The notes below the pieces were generated by a model, which saw only the letters and a program-made list of their open reading frames with translations, ran no database searches and had not been told where the DNA came from. This document shows, piece after piece, positions 35,060 through 42,440 of a stretch of 64,000 nucleotides of DNA. The position numbers were made by a program, and so were the translations under genes. Position 1 is the first letter of the stretch; the number at the start of each line of letters is the position of its first letter. Origin of the DNA: Lachnospiraceae bacterium (GTDB taxonomy: Bacteria; Bacillota; Clostridia; Lachnospirales; Lachnospiraceae); assembly GCA_028689585.1 (NCBI GenBank), contig JAQVCW010000006.1:1-64000 (forward strand), written 5' to 3'.

Positions 35060-35687
35060 ATGGAATTAGAAACGGCGAGGCTGCTCCTTCGTCCCTGGAA
35101 GGATGAGGATGCAGAGGAATTATATCGGTATGCGAAGGATCCAAGGGTGGGCCCGGCTGCGGGCTGGCCGCCCCATACCAGTGTGGAGAACAGCATGGAA
35201 ATCATACATGAGGTGCTGTCAGATCCGGAGACCTATGCAGTGATCCTGAAAGAAACCGGAAAGCCGGTGGGCAGCGCAGGAATCCATACATGAGGTGCTG
35301 TCAGATCCGGAGACCTATGCAGTGATCCTGAAAGAAACCGGAAAGCCGGTGGGCAGCGCAGGAATCAAGAGAGCGGGAAAAGGAAGTGCTCCAATCGCGG
35401 AGACCGAAGCAGAAATCGGCTATTGGATCGGAGTTCTCTACTGGGGAAAGGGACTGATACCGGAGGCAGTCAGAGCGCTGCAGAGAAGATGCTTTGAAGA
35501 TCTGGGCTGTAGTGCAGTTTGGTGCGGCTATTATGACGGAAATGAAAAATCAAAAAGAGTGCAGGAGAAATGCGGCTTCCTCTATCACCACACAAGTGAG
35601 GGACGGCTATGTCCTATGGGAGACATCAGGACAGAGCACTTTACTTATTTGACAAGGGAACAGTATCTGCATTGGAGGAAAAAATGA
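35060..35687 (+). pseudogene. GNAT acetyltransferase gene broken by an 82-bp tandem duplication
   Basis: The gene starts at ATG 35060 behind AGGGAGGAT and encodes a GNAT of the RimJ type ([20 protein letters not shown]). Bases 35203-35284 are repeated exactly at 35285-35366. Since 82 is not a multiple of three, the frame stops at 35291-35293. Removing one copy restores a roughly 180-residue protein through IGYWIGVLYWGKGLIPEAV to the proper stop at 35685-35687. Because the two copies are perfect and adjacent, reversion by recombination is plausible, which would make this an on/off switch. An assembly artefact is the alternative. Confidence 0.85.
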
Positions 35688-36211
35688 AGAATATTTTTGT
35701 GATATACGATACAAGTTGTTTTTACGAAATCGTCATATTGAATTATTTTATGAGCGTCAGCGGGTGGGACGTACTTCTTTGCTCTCTGGATGGCAAGGCA
35801 GTCAGGACCATGGAAGGGTATTTGGTGAATGCAGATGCAGCACTGGGGGATATCCGCCGGGAAGAGATAGGGAGTCTTATCGTCCCGGGCGGGGATATTT
35901 CCAAGATCGACAGGGAAGAACTGTATGTGTTTTTGCGGGAATTAAAGGAAAGAGGAGTATTAATTGGCGGTATCTGCGCTGGCGTGGATTTGCTGGAAAA
36001 AGCCGGAATACTGGAGGGGGTTAAAACCACCCACTCGGCCGATCTGGATATCGCAAATGATCATAAAGTGATAACAGCGCGGGGCAATGCATATGTGGAT
36101 TTTGCGATTGAGGTTGGGAAAGAATTGGGGCTGTTTACAGATGAAGCGGATCTGAACGAAACTGTAAACTTCTGGAAGTATCATCAAAGAGCAGAGGAAA
36201 TAGATGCGTAG
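35684..36211 (+). CDS. DJ-1/PfpI-family protein
   Basis: The start at ATG 35684 overlaps the GNAT stop (ATGA) and has GGAGG before it. The 175-residue protein has the DJ-1/PfpI layout, with SLIVPGGD at about 65 and the nucleophile elbow GGICAGVDLLEKAG (Cys about residue 94). The family includes proteases, glyoxalases and stress chaperones. Translational coupling to the GNAT gene means the duplication there could also affect its expression. Confidence 0.85.
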   Translation: MKNIFVIYDTSCFYEIVILNYFMSVSGWDVLLCSLDGKAVRTMEGYLVNADAALGDIRREEIGSLIVPGGDISKIDREELYVFLRELKERGVLIGGICAGVDLLEKAGILEGVKTTHSADLDIANDHKVITARGNAYVDFAIEVGKELGLFTDEADLNETVNFWKYHQRAEEIDA

Positions 36212-36228
36212 CATGACAAACCTGGCAG

Positions 36229-36250
36229 CAAGAACGCAGAGGCGTTCTTG
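36229..36250 (+). repeat. Family C hairpin, copy 1
   Basis: CAAGAACGC (36229-36237) pairs perfectly with GCGTTCTTG (36242-36250) around AGAG, preceded by GCAG and followed by AACT and a purine-rich stretch. The copy at 49073-49094 has the same layout with one base pair changed on both sides (A-T to T-A). Confidence 0.6.
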
Positions 36251-36313
36251 AACTCGAAGGCAGATGTGATCCCCGGGCAGGAGTGAAAAAAAGAAAGAGA
36301 AAAGGAAAGAAAG

Positions 36314-36988
36314 ATGGAAAAAAAGATGGAAAGAAGGATACGTGAGCGACTGATGCGAATTATAATACTGCTGGTGGGTCTGACGATTGCTCATTTTGGC
36401 GTGACATTGTTTTTGCTGGCTGATCTGGGTGCAGATCCATTTAATGTGCTGGTACAGGGCCTGTATCGTTTCCTGGCCAGGATGTCGGGGATGCAGTTTC
36501 TGACACACGGGCGTGTACATATCACTATTTGTTTTATTATCATTGTTGTATTGCTGGTGGTGGACCGGGCTTATATTAAAATCGGCACAATCCTGTGTAT
36601 GATATGCGGCGGACCGATTATTGATTTTTTTCAGTGGATATTGGCGCCCGTTTTTCAGAACGGCCAGCCATTTGCGGTAATGATTATTGTAAACTGCATT
36701 GGATGCGGAATCCTTGCTTTTGGAATGACAATCGTCATCAAGTCAGATGCCGGAACCGGGCCAAATGATCTGGTGGCACTGGTCATCAGTGAAAAATGCC
36801 ATAGAAAATTCAGTATTGTGCGGATCCTTGTGGATTTTTCATTTGTGCTGGCGGGATTTGTTCTGGGCGGTTCCATTGGAATCGGAACGATCATCTGCGC
36901 CTTTGTGGTCGGCCCGGTTGCTGGATTTTTTATGCCGTATAGTGAGAGAATCGTACAGCGTGCAATGAGGCAAAACGGGGTATCGTGA
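36314..36988 (+). CDS. YczE/YitT-type membrane protein
   Basis: A 224-residue protein with five to six membrane spans. Typical features are LADLGADPFNVLVQGL near the front and IKSDAGTGPNDLVALVISEK (about 147-166), the GxGPxD pattern of YczE/YyaS proteins. Function is unknown; the family is scattered in Firmicutes near resistance and sugar genes. It starts behind AAAGGAAAG; the ATG at 36326 is an alternative. Confidence 0.8.
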   Translation: MEKKMERRIRERLMRIIILLVGLTIAHFGVTLFLLADLGADPFNVLVQGLYRFLARMSGMQFLTHGRVHITICFIIIVVLLVVDRAYIKIGTILCMICGGPIIDFFQWILAPVFQNGQPFAVMIIVNCIGCGILAFGMTIVIKSDAGTGPNDLVALVISEKCHRKFSIVRILVDFSFVLAGFVLGGSIGIGTIICAFVVGPVAGFFMPYSERIVQRAMRQNGVS

Positions 36989-37026
36989 GTATGGATCGGA
37001 CCGGTTTCGCCTATACGAAAAAACAG

Positions 37027-37121
37027 GTTACAGTTCAGCTTTGGATTGAGGACGCTTTCCGGGCGGCTGCCTCAGGTATGCCGCCCGGAAGCTGTGCGTA
37101 AAGTAAAAGCTGAACTGTAAT
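37027..37121 (-). repeat. Family A palindromic element, copy 2
   Basis: GTTACAGTTCAGCTTT and AAAGCTGAACTGTAAT are the terminal arms, and GGGCGGC / GCCGCCC form the core. Its reverse complement aligns with 11590-11691, including the asymmetric spacer sequences (GACGCACAGC-like and GCGTCCTCA), so it is inserted in opposite orientation. Confidence 0.7.
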
Positions 37122-37150
37122 TTAAAATTCTGTAAATGATATAATGGAAA

Positions 37151-37179
37151 TTGTTTTTTTACCGACAATCGGCTATACT
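37151..37179 (+). promoter_or_regulatory. Promoter of the AAA/DUF1703 gene
   Basis: TTGTTT (37151-37156), a 17-base spacer and TATACT (37174-37179). The -10 box lies inside the left arm of the terminator hairpin described next. Confidence 0.6.
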
Positions 37180-37209
37180 GTTTGTAAATAACAGTGTGGC
37201 CGATTTTTT
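37167..37209 (+). terminator. Terminator overlapping a promoter
   Basis: AATCGGC (37167-37173) pairs with GCCGATT (37199-37205). The stem extends to about 15 bp with two wobble pairs (37174-37181 with 37191-37198), and a T-run follows (37204-37209). Read-through RNA from upstream would fold and terminate; RNA started from the internal promoter lacks the left arm. Confidence 0.65.
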
Positions 37210-37232
37210 GACAGAGAAGGCAGGTGTTGAGT

Positions 37233-38921
37233 ATGAAGAAACCATTGGCGATTGGCATAGATAATTACAAGGAGATTATTGAACAGGAATATTATTATGT
37301 AGATAAGACTTTATTGATGAAGGAAATTTTAGATAAAAAGGGTAAAGTAAATTTATTTACAAGACCAAGACGATTTGGAAAAACGCTTGCACTCAGTATG
37401 CTGAAAACCTATTTTGAAAAGGCGTATACCAGAGACGGCGTATTAATGGATAACAGCAGATATTTTGAAGGAAAGAAGATTCTGGATGCGGGGGAACGCT
37501 ATACGGATGAGATGGGACAGTATCCTGTGATCTCTTTATCCTTAAAGTCTGCAAAACAGCCGGATTTTAAGACAGCTTATGTTTGTCTGATGAATGAAAT
37601 TGGAAAAGAGTTTGACAGACACAATTATGTCGTCGAGTCAGAGGCGCTGACAGAGGAAGAGAAGATCAGGTTTTTGCAGATCAGAGACCAGAAGGCAGAA
37701 TATGCGGTCAATGTAACTGCCCTGCAGTTTTTATCCTTCTGCCTGGAAAAATACCATCATAAAAAGGCTATCATTTTGATTGATGAATATGATGTCCCAT
37801 TGGAAAATTCATATTTTCGTCAATTTTATGACCAGATGATTGATTTTATCCGCTCGCTGTTTGAGTCCGCGTTAAAAACCAATGACAGTCTTCAGTTTGC
37901 TGTTATTACGGGCTGTCTTCGCATTAGCAAAGAGAGTATTTTTACCGGGTTAAATAACCTTGAAATGGTGTCTATACTCAATGTGGATTATGCGGAATAT
38001 TTTGGATTTACCCAGCAGGAGACAGATACCATGCTGGATGATTACGAACTAAGTGAAAAAAAGCAGGAAGTAAAAACATGGTATGATGGATATCTGTTTG
38101 GAAAAACAGAAGTCTACAATCCATGGAGCGTGATCAATTATGTGAAAAGTGCGGTGGCTGATTTTGATGCATTTCCCAAGCCATACTGGTCCAACACATC
38201 CTCCAATTCCATTGTACGGGAGCTGGTTGAAACTGCGAACAGTGAGGTGAAGCAGGAGATTGAAAAGCTGATTGCAGGAGATACGATTGAGAAGCCGGTG
38301 CATGAAGAGATTACCTATGGGGATATTCATAAATCCCAGGATAATTTATGGAACTTTCTTTTCTTTACCGGATATCTGAAAATGGTTTCACAGAGAATTG
38401 AAAATCGCAGGATTTACCTTGCTTTGATGATTCCAAATGAGGAAGTGAGATATATTTATGAAAATACAATTCAGGATTGGTTTCATGAGAAAATTCAGGT
38501 GAGAAATCTTACAGCCCTTTACCAGGCTTTTCATGATGAGGACGAGGAAAGGATAGAAGCGGAAATCCGGGATATCCTGAAAATCAGCATCAGTTATTAT
38601 GATGGAAACGAAGGATTTTATCATGGAATCATGGCAGGACTGCTGCAGGGCTGGTCAAGCCACACCATAAAATCCAATCGGGAGAGCGGAGACGGCCGCC
38701 CGGATCTGGTTCTGATCCCATTGGATGAGAGAGATCCTCTGTATATTTTAGAATTTAAATACACGAAGGTTTTTACGGAAATGGATGCAGGCTGTCAGGA
38801 GGCATTGCAGCAGATCGAGGAACTGCATTATGATGAGGAATATCTGAATGAAGGGTATCTGAATATCCGAAAGCTTGGGATTTGTTTCTGCAAGAAGAGC
38901 TGCAGGGTGAAGATGCTGTAA
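37233..38921 (+). CDS. AAA-ATPase-like / PD-(D/E)XK nuclease family protein (DUF1703)
   Basis: A 562-residue protein. ATG 37233 is taken as start; GTG 37224 and TTG 37227 are in frame. The family front is present (KKPLAIGIDNYKEIIEQEYY, YVDKTLLMKEIL). It is followed by a P-loop-like segment TRPRRFGKTLALSML and a Walker B-like IILIDEYDVPLENSYF. The C-terminal PD-(D/E)XK-like part has RPDLVLIPLDERDPLYILEFK. These proteins are multi-copy in gut anaerobes and their role is unknown; mobile-element or defence roles are proposed. It has its own promoter. Confidence 0.85.
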   Translation: MKKPLAIGIDNYKEIIEQEYYYVDKTLLMKEILDKKGKVNLFTRPRRFGKTLALSMLKTYFEKAYTRDGVLMDNSRYFEGKKILDAGERYTDEMGQYPVISLSLKSAKQPDFKTAYVCLMNEIGKEFDRHNYVVESEALTEEEKIRFLQIRDQKAEYAVNVTALQFLSFCLEKYHHKKAIILIDEYDVPLENSYFRQFYDQMIDFIRSLFESALKTNDSLQFAVITGCLRISKESIFTGLNNLEMVSILNVDYAEYFGFTQQETDTMLDDYELSEKKQEVKTWYDGYLFGKTEVYNPWSVINYVKSAVADFDAFPKPYWSNTSSNSIVRELVETANSEVKQEIEKLIAGDTIEKPVHEEITYGDIHKSQDNLWNFLFFTGYLKMVSQRIENRRIYLALMIPNEEVRYIYENTIQDWFHEKIQVRNLTALYQAFHDEDEERIEAEIRDILKISISYYDGNEGFYHGIMAGLLQGWSSHTIKSNRESGDGRPDLVLIPLDERDPLYILEFKYTKVFTEMDAGCQEALQQIEELHYDEEYLNEGYLNIRKLGICFCKKSCRVKML

Positions 38922-38952
38922 AGAAAATCCAGAAATCAAAAAGGAGCAAAAA

Positions 38953-39336
38953 ATGAATCTTTTATCTATTCATCATGTAGCAATCATTGTTTCTGATTAT
39001 GAGTGTTCAAAAGATTTCTATGTGAACAAATTAGGTTTTCAGATTATCCGGGAAAATTATCGGCCGGCCCGAAATGACTGGAAACTGGATTTGCAGGTTA
39101 ACGATACAACAGAATTAGAGATTTTCGGCATTTCTGATCCACCGGCGCGTGTATCCCGGCCGGAGGCTGCCGGTTTGCGTCATTTGGCTTTTTATACGGA
39201 TAATATAGAAGCTGCGGTGACGGAATTAGAGGAGAAGGGAATCCGTGTTGAACCGATCAGAGTGGATGAGTTTTCGGGAGGGAGATTTACTTTTTTTTCT
39301 GATCCTGACGGACTTCCATTGGAATTGCATGAGTAG
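38953..39336 (+). CDS. VOC-family (glyoxalase I-like) protein
   Basis: A 127-residue, single-domain vicinal-oxygen-chelate protein. Likely metal ligands are in IHHVAI (His 7/8), TELEIF (Glu about 56), LRHLAFY (His about 76) and PLELHE (Glu near the end). That full set fits the SMU1112c/YaeR branch of glyoxalase I-like enzymes. Substrate is unknown. The start follows AAGGAGC. It lies 31 bp behind the AAA gene. Confidence 0.85.
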   Translation: MNLLSIHHVAIIVSDYECSKDFYVNKLGFQIIRENYRPARNDWKLDLQVNDTTELEIFGISDPPARVSRPEAAGLRHLAFYTDNIEAAVTELEEKGIRVEPIRVDEFSGGRFTFFSDPDGLPLELHE

Positions 39337-39387
39337 CTGCAAAGAACGGTTTATGATCCCGCATTGTCAGGAGACTGCGGAGAAGCT

Positions 39388-39490
39388 GAGCGTAACAGAA
39401 CGCAGATGCTTTCGGACAAGGGCTTTAAATCAGAGCGTAACAGAACGCAGATGCTTTCAGACAAGGGCCTTAATTCAGAGCGCATCAGAA
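39388..39490 (+). repeat. 45-bp tandem repeat at the 3' side of a regulator gene
   Basis: Units start at 39388 and 39433, both beginning GAGCGTAACAGAACGCAGATG and near identical. A third, diverged unit starting at 39478 is the last coding part of the minus-strand gene. The array thus looks like duplicated gene 3'-end sequence. Confidence 0.8.
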
Positions 39491-39951
39491 GCAATTGCCT
39501 TTTCTACCCACAGATTCAGAGAATCTATCACAAGGGACATTTTTTTAAGGCTGTTTTTGATCTCCATGAAATCGGGCATTTCGTTTTCCGCGATGACTCC
39601 ATCGGCTACAATGGAAATGAGCCGTTCTTTGTTATTAGAAAGTTCGTTTAAAACAGCCAGCATTTCTATGGTTATCTGGGACAATCCTTTTTCCTTTACC
39701 TCAGGAATATGGTCCTGGCCAATTTTGCAGTCATGGGAGCAGTAATAATTGCATAAAGAGGGATTCTTGTACTGTTCCGCCATGGCCACCACTTCTTCGG
39801 GCGTCGGCCTGGACAGATCGTATTCTATTTTTTCCAGACGGCTGCGGGACATACAATTCAGTTTTTCAATGGCTGCATCCCGTGTGAAACCGCAGCTTTC
39901 CCGGCTTGTAAAATAGATATTTTTATGTTCTTTCGTGGACTTCTGTCCCAT
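39475..39951 (-). CDS. Small XRE-like regulator
   Basis: CAGGAGG upstream on the minus strand sets the start at 39951. The 158-residue protein has a helix-turn-helix-like N-terminal half (SCGFTRDAAIEKLNCMSRSR, LEKIEYDLSRPTPEEVVAMA) and the four-residue Cys pattern NYYCSHDCKIG near residue 75. A helical tail ends in ASDAL. It resembles compact XRE proteins of Clostridia whose targets are unknown. Its 5' side carries a family B element in sense orientation. Confidence 0.65.
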   Translation of the reverse strand: MGQKSTKEHKNIYFTSRESCGFTRDAAIEKLNCMSRSRLEKIEYDLSRPTPEEVVAMAEQYKNPSLCNYYCSHDCKIGQDHIPEVKEKGLSQITIEMLAVLNELSNNKERLISIVADGVIAENEMPDFMEIKNSLKKMSLVIDSLNLWVEKAIASDAL

Positions 39952-40024
39952 AATATTTCCTCCTGTCATTTGCTATGAGGCGTCCGCGGAGCGAACGGAG
40001 CTCTGATAACCACTTTTTTGAAAT

Positions 40025-40118
40025 TTCACCTGACACAACTTATTGAACATCAGCCCATTCTAAATTTGCTGATCACAAATGGGCTGACGCTGCATACCAG
40101 ATTTTCACGGAAAATCTG
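40025..40118 (-). repeat. Family B two-hairpin element, copy 3
   Basis: On the minus strand (sense for the regulator gene) hairpin 1 is a perfect 9-bp stem (CAGATTTTC / GAAAATCTG, 40118-40098). Hairpin 2 pairs CGTCAGCCCATT with AATGGGCTGATG (40089-40048). It lies about 75 bases before the ATG. Hairpin 1 differs from copy 1 by a compensated A-T for G-C pair. Confidence 0.65.
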
Positions 40119-40387
40119 ACACAACTCATTCTTAATTCCTTTATAAAAAAGTATTAGATGATTTTAATGTTGATAGATAAGAGTTTATTTTTCATGATTT
40201 TTATTATAAACTATATCAATAGCAAAGGAAATGTTTTTTGAAAGGAAATTTCTGCAGCGGCATCTGAAAAGCTACTGTTCACACGCAGACTTGACGGTGC
40301 CCGGTAATTCTGAAAAGGCATCGGGCACGGAGCGAGAAGTAATCTGGAAAAGGGGATGGGGATTTGACTTGTGCGGAGAGAATAAGA
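40119..40387. other. AT-rich stretch with one hairpin
   Basis: No gene is recognisable. A 7-bp hairpin GTGCCCG (40297-40303) / CGGGCAC (40322-40328) lies in its second half. Confidence 0.35.
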
Positions 40388-40507
40388 ATGATCAGGCTGA
40401 TACAGGAAATGGAAGAGCTGCCGGAATACAGTAAAAAGCTTGGACTGGAAGATGTATCGGCTTTTCATGGAAATGCGGCAAATGCTGATAACAGGAATGA
40501 ATTGTAG
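40388..40507 (+). CDS. Hypothetical 39-residue peptide
   Basis: ATG 40388 has GGAGAG about 8 bases upstream and opens a frame (MIRLIQEMEELPEYSKKLGL...) that stops at TAG 40505-40507, 20 bases before the next gene. The composition is hydrophilic and helical. It could be a real small protein co-expressed with the downstream gene or the relic of a longer one. Confidence 0.35.
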   Translation: MIRLIQEMEELPEYSKKLGLEDVSAFHGNAANADNRNEL

Positions 40508-40527
40508 ATGAAGGAGAAGAGAGAGTT

Positions 40528-40965
40528 ATGACAAGGGAAGAAACATTACAGGAAATAAGAGAAGCAAGAAATGCAGGGCAGCGGGCGCTGATTAGTCTGC
40601 GGGAAGCACAGAGGGTTCTGGGCAGTGCAGGGAATTGGGGACTGGCAGACATGCTGGGAGGCGGTTTCTTTATCGGAATGATGAAGCATTCCAGATTGAA
40701 TGAGGCGAACCGGAAAATGGAACAGGCCAGGTATGAACTGCAGAACTTTCAAAGAGAACTGAGGGATGTAAGTGATCCGGGAAACTTTAGAGTAGAAATC
40801 AGCGATTTTCTTGTATTTGCCGATTTTTTCTTTGACGGACTGATTGCTGACTGGATGGTTCAGTCCAAGATTGGCGAAGCAAAAGAGCAGGTCAGAGAAG
40901 CAATTGAAAAAATCGAAAGGATATTAGAGGATTTAAACCGATGGGAAAGAGACAGTATCAGATAA
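40528..40965 (+). CDS. Hypothetical coiled-coil protein
   Basis: A 145-residue protein with two long heptad-like helices (residues 1-35 and 58-75, and again 105-142) flanking a Gly-rich piece (GLADMLGGGFFIGMMKHS). ALISLREAQRVLGSAGNWG and ISDFLVFADFFFDGLIADWM are its conserved-looking stretches. The amphipathic and Phe-rich parts suggest membrane contact. The start has AAGGAGAAGAG. Not recognised by name; it is followed by a tiny membrane protein. Confidence 0.6.
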   Translation: MTREETLQEIREARNAGQRALISLREAQRVLGSAGNWGLADMLGGGFFIGMMKHSRLNEANRKMEQARYELQNFQRELRDVSDPGNFRVEISDFLVFADFFFDGLIADWMVQSKIGEAKEQVREAIEKIERILEDLNRWERDSIR

Positions 40966-41004
40966 TGGATGAAAAAGAGCAGTAAAAAATCGGAAAAGAA
41001 GTTG

Positions 41005-41078
41005 TGTCAAGTTTTCTATGATAACTTGACATGCAGCATCAGCCCATTTGCCGCAGGCAAATTTAGGATGGGCTGATG
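41005..41078 (+). repeat. Family B two-hairpin element, copy 4 (best preserved)
   Basis: Hairpin 1: TGTCAAGTT (41005-41013) / AACTTGACA (41023-41031). Hairpin 2: CATCAGCCCAT (41037-41047) / ATGGGCTGATG (41068-41078), with inner TTTGCC (41047-41052) / GGCAAA (41056-41061). It ends in ACAGGGAGGA, the ribosome site of the gene at 41101. Confidence 0.75.
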
Positions 41079-41100
41079 TTCAAACAGGGAGGAATATAAT

Positions 41101-41316
41101 ATGCTGACATTGCTGTTTACAATAATGATGTTTGTAGTTTTTGGAAAATTGATCGGTCTGGCGTTTCGCGCGACCTGGGGAATTACCAAGATATTGGTAA
41201 CCGTTGTGCTGCTTCCGGTAGTATTGATTTGTATGGTAGCCGGCGGCCTGATTTTCTTCGCACTGCCTATTCTTGCAATCGTTGGACTTGTGACACTTTT
41301 TAGCTCCAAGGCATAA
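41101..41316 (+). CDS. Small membrane protein
   Basis: A 71-residue protein made almost entirely of two hydrophobic hairpin spans (MLTLLFTIMMFVVFGKLIGL and TVVLLPVVLICMVAGG/LIFFALPILAIVGLVTLF), with FRATWGITK between them. Unknown function. It resembles small envelope-stress membrane proteins in size only. It may work with the coiled-coil protein encoded 135 bp upstream; the intervening family B element supplies its ribosome site. Confidence 0.65.
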   Translation: MLTLLFTIMMFVVFGKLIGLAFRATWGITKILVTVVLLPVVLICMVAGGLIFFALPILAIVGLVTLFSSKA

Positions 41317-41345
41317 GCAAAAGTGTGCTTCGAACATTTCGCCAA

Positions 41346-41394
41346 CCAGTCCTTTTGGCAGAACCGCTTTTGTTCCGCGCACGAAGCTGCGCAT
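41346..41394 (-). repeat. Family D element, copy 2
   Basis: The reverse complement reads ATGCGCAGCTTCGTGCGC at one end and CTGCCAAAAGGACTGG at the other, matching 16081-16127. Confidence 0.4.
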
Positions 41395-41447
41395 TTGTGC
41401 ACGAAGTGTTTTTATATTATAGGACGAACCTTCCTATGGTATAAAAA

Positions 41448-41475
41448 ATCAGCCCCGGCATTCGCCGGGGCTGAT
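41448..41475. terminator. Strong GC-rich hairpin, T-run on the minus strand
   Basis: ATCAGCCCCGGC (41448-41459) / GCCGGGGCTGAT (41464-41475) around ATTC. Six A before it give a T-run only when read on the minus strand, so its polarity is opposite to all nearby genes; it may still end the transcript of 41101-41316. Confidence 0.55.
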
Positions 41476-41573
41476 ACTGTTAACAAGCATGAAACAAATA
41501 CACAATAGGAAATATCTGGGAGCAAGGCCTCAAAAAGCAGCTATAAAGAGATTAAGACAGAACAACTTTCCTG

Positions 41574-41601
41574 TTGAAAAATACTTCTCGCATGTTATAA
41601 T
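41574..41601 (+). promoter_or_regulatory. Promoter of the nitroreductase gene
   Basis: TTGAAA (41574-41579), a 16-base spacer and TATAAT (41596-41601), 31 bases before the start codon. Confidence 0.65.
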
Positions 41602-41632
41602 ATGGAGCGAAGTATGGACAGAAGGAGAAAAA

Positions 41633-42409
41633 ATGAACGAAGTATTAGAGCAATTATACGCACGAAAATCGGTTCGTGCATTTGAAGACAGGGAAATATC
41701 AAAGGAAGATAAAAGAACGATTTTGGAGGCAGCCATTATGGCGCCTTCTGCGGGAAACCAGCAGCTTTATACTATTTTGGATATTACGGATCCGGATAAA
41801 AGGGTGCGTTTATCCCAGACCTGTGATAACCAGCCGTTTATTGCAAAGGCCAGGATGGTCCTGATCTTTTGTGCGGACTGCCAGAAATGGCGGGATGCCT
41901 TTGAGGCCGCGGACTGTGAGCCAAGAAGGCCGGGGGCAGGAGATTTGCTGCTGGCCATAGAGGATGCGGTGATTGCTGCACAGAATGCGGTGACTGCTGC
42001 GTGGAGCCTTGGGATTGGATCCTGTTATATTGGCGATATTATGGAAAACTGTGAAATTCATCGAAAGCTCCTGGGGCTGCCAGAGTACGTTTTTCCGGCG
42101 GCAATGCTGGTTTTCGGTTATCCCACAAAGCAGCAGGCAGAGCGGAAAAAGCCGGAACGGGCGGAACTCGGCTATATTGTGCATGAGAACACCTACCGCC
42201 ATATGGAACCGGAGGAGCTGCAGAGGATGTTTGACAAACAGACGGGAGAAAAGGAATACAGGGATTGGATGCAGGCATTTTGCAGGCGGAAATATAATTC
42301 GGATTTTTCCAGAGAAATGACACGCTCCGCCAGAGCGTATCTGAAGGAATTTGAAGAACATCCGGCGGGGGCCGGGGACTGCTCACAGCCTCCACTTCTT
42401 TCAAGATGA
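41633..42409 (+). CDS. Nitroreductase-family flavoprotein
   Basis: GAAGGAG sets the start at ATG 41633; a longer frame from 41489 lies over the promoter. The 258-residue protein has the FMN-binding start of the family (LYARKSVRAFEDREISKED), then AAIMAPSAGNQQLYTI. NAVTAAWSLGIGSCYIGDI and FPAAMLVFGYP follow. The C-terminal 60 residues, with RDWMQAFCRRKYNSDF, extend beyond the minimal domain. It reduces quinones, nitro compounds or flavins with NAD(P)H. Substrate unknown. Confidence 0.88.
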   Translation: MNEVLEQLYARKSVRAFEDREISKEDKRTILEAAIMAPSAGNQQLYTILDITDPDKRVRLSQTCDNQPFIAKARMVLIFCADCQKWRDAFEAADCEPRRPGAGDLLLAIEDAVIAAQNAVTAAWSLGIGSCYIGDIMENCEIHRKLLGLPEYVFPAAMLVFGYPTKQQAERKKPERAELGYIVHENTYRHMEPEELQRMFDKQTGEKEYRDWMQAFCRRKYNSDFSREMTRSARAYLKEFEEHPAGAGDCSQPPLLSR

Positions 42410-42440
42410 ACACGACAGAATACGAAAGGAAATTACATTT

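Noticed and set aside
39388..39490. Possible CRISPR mini-array
   Set aside because: Units are directly abutting 45-mers without distinct spacers and merge into the coding end of a gene.
40231..40434. 67-residue ORF in the AT-rich gap
   Set aside because: It overlaps a different frame with a better start (40388), has no recognisable features and no ribosome site.
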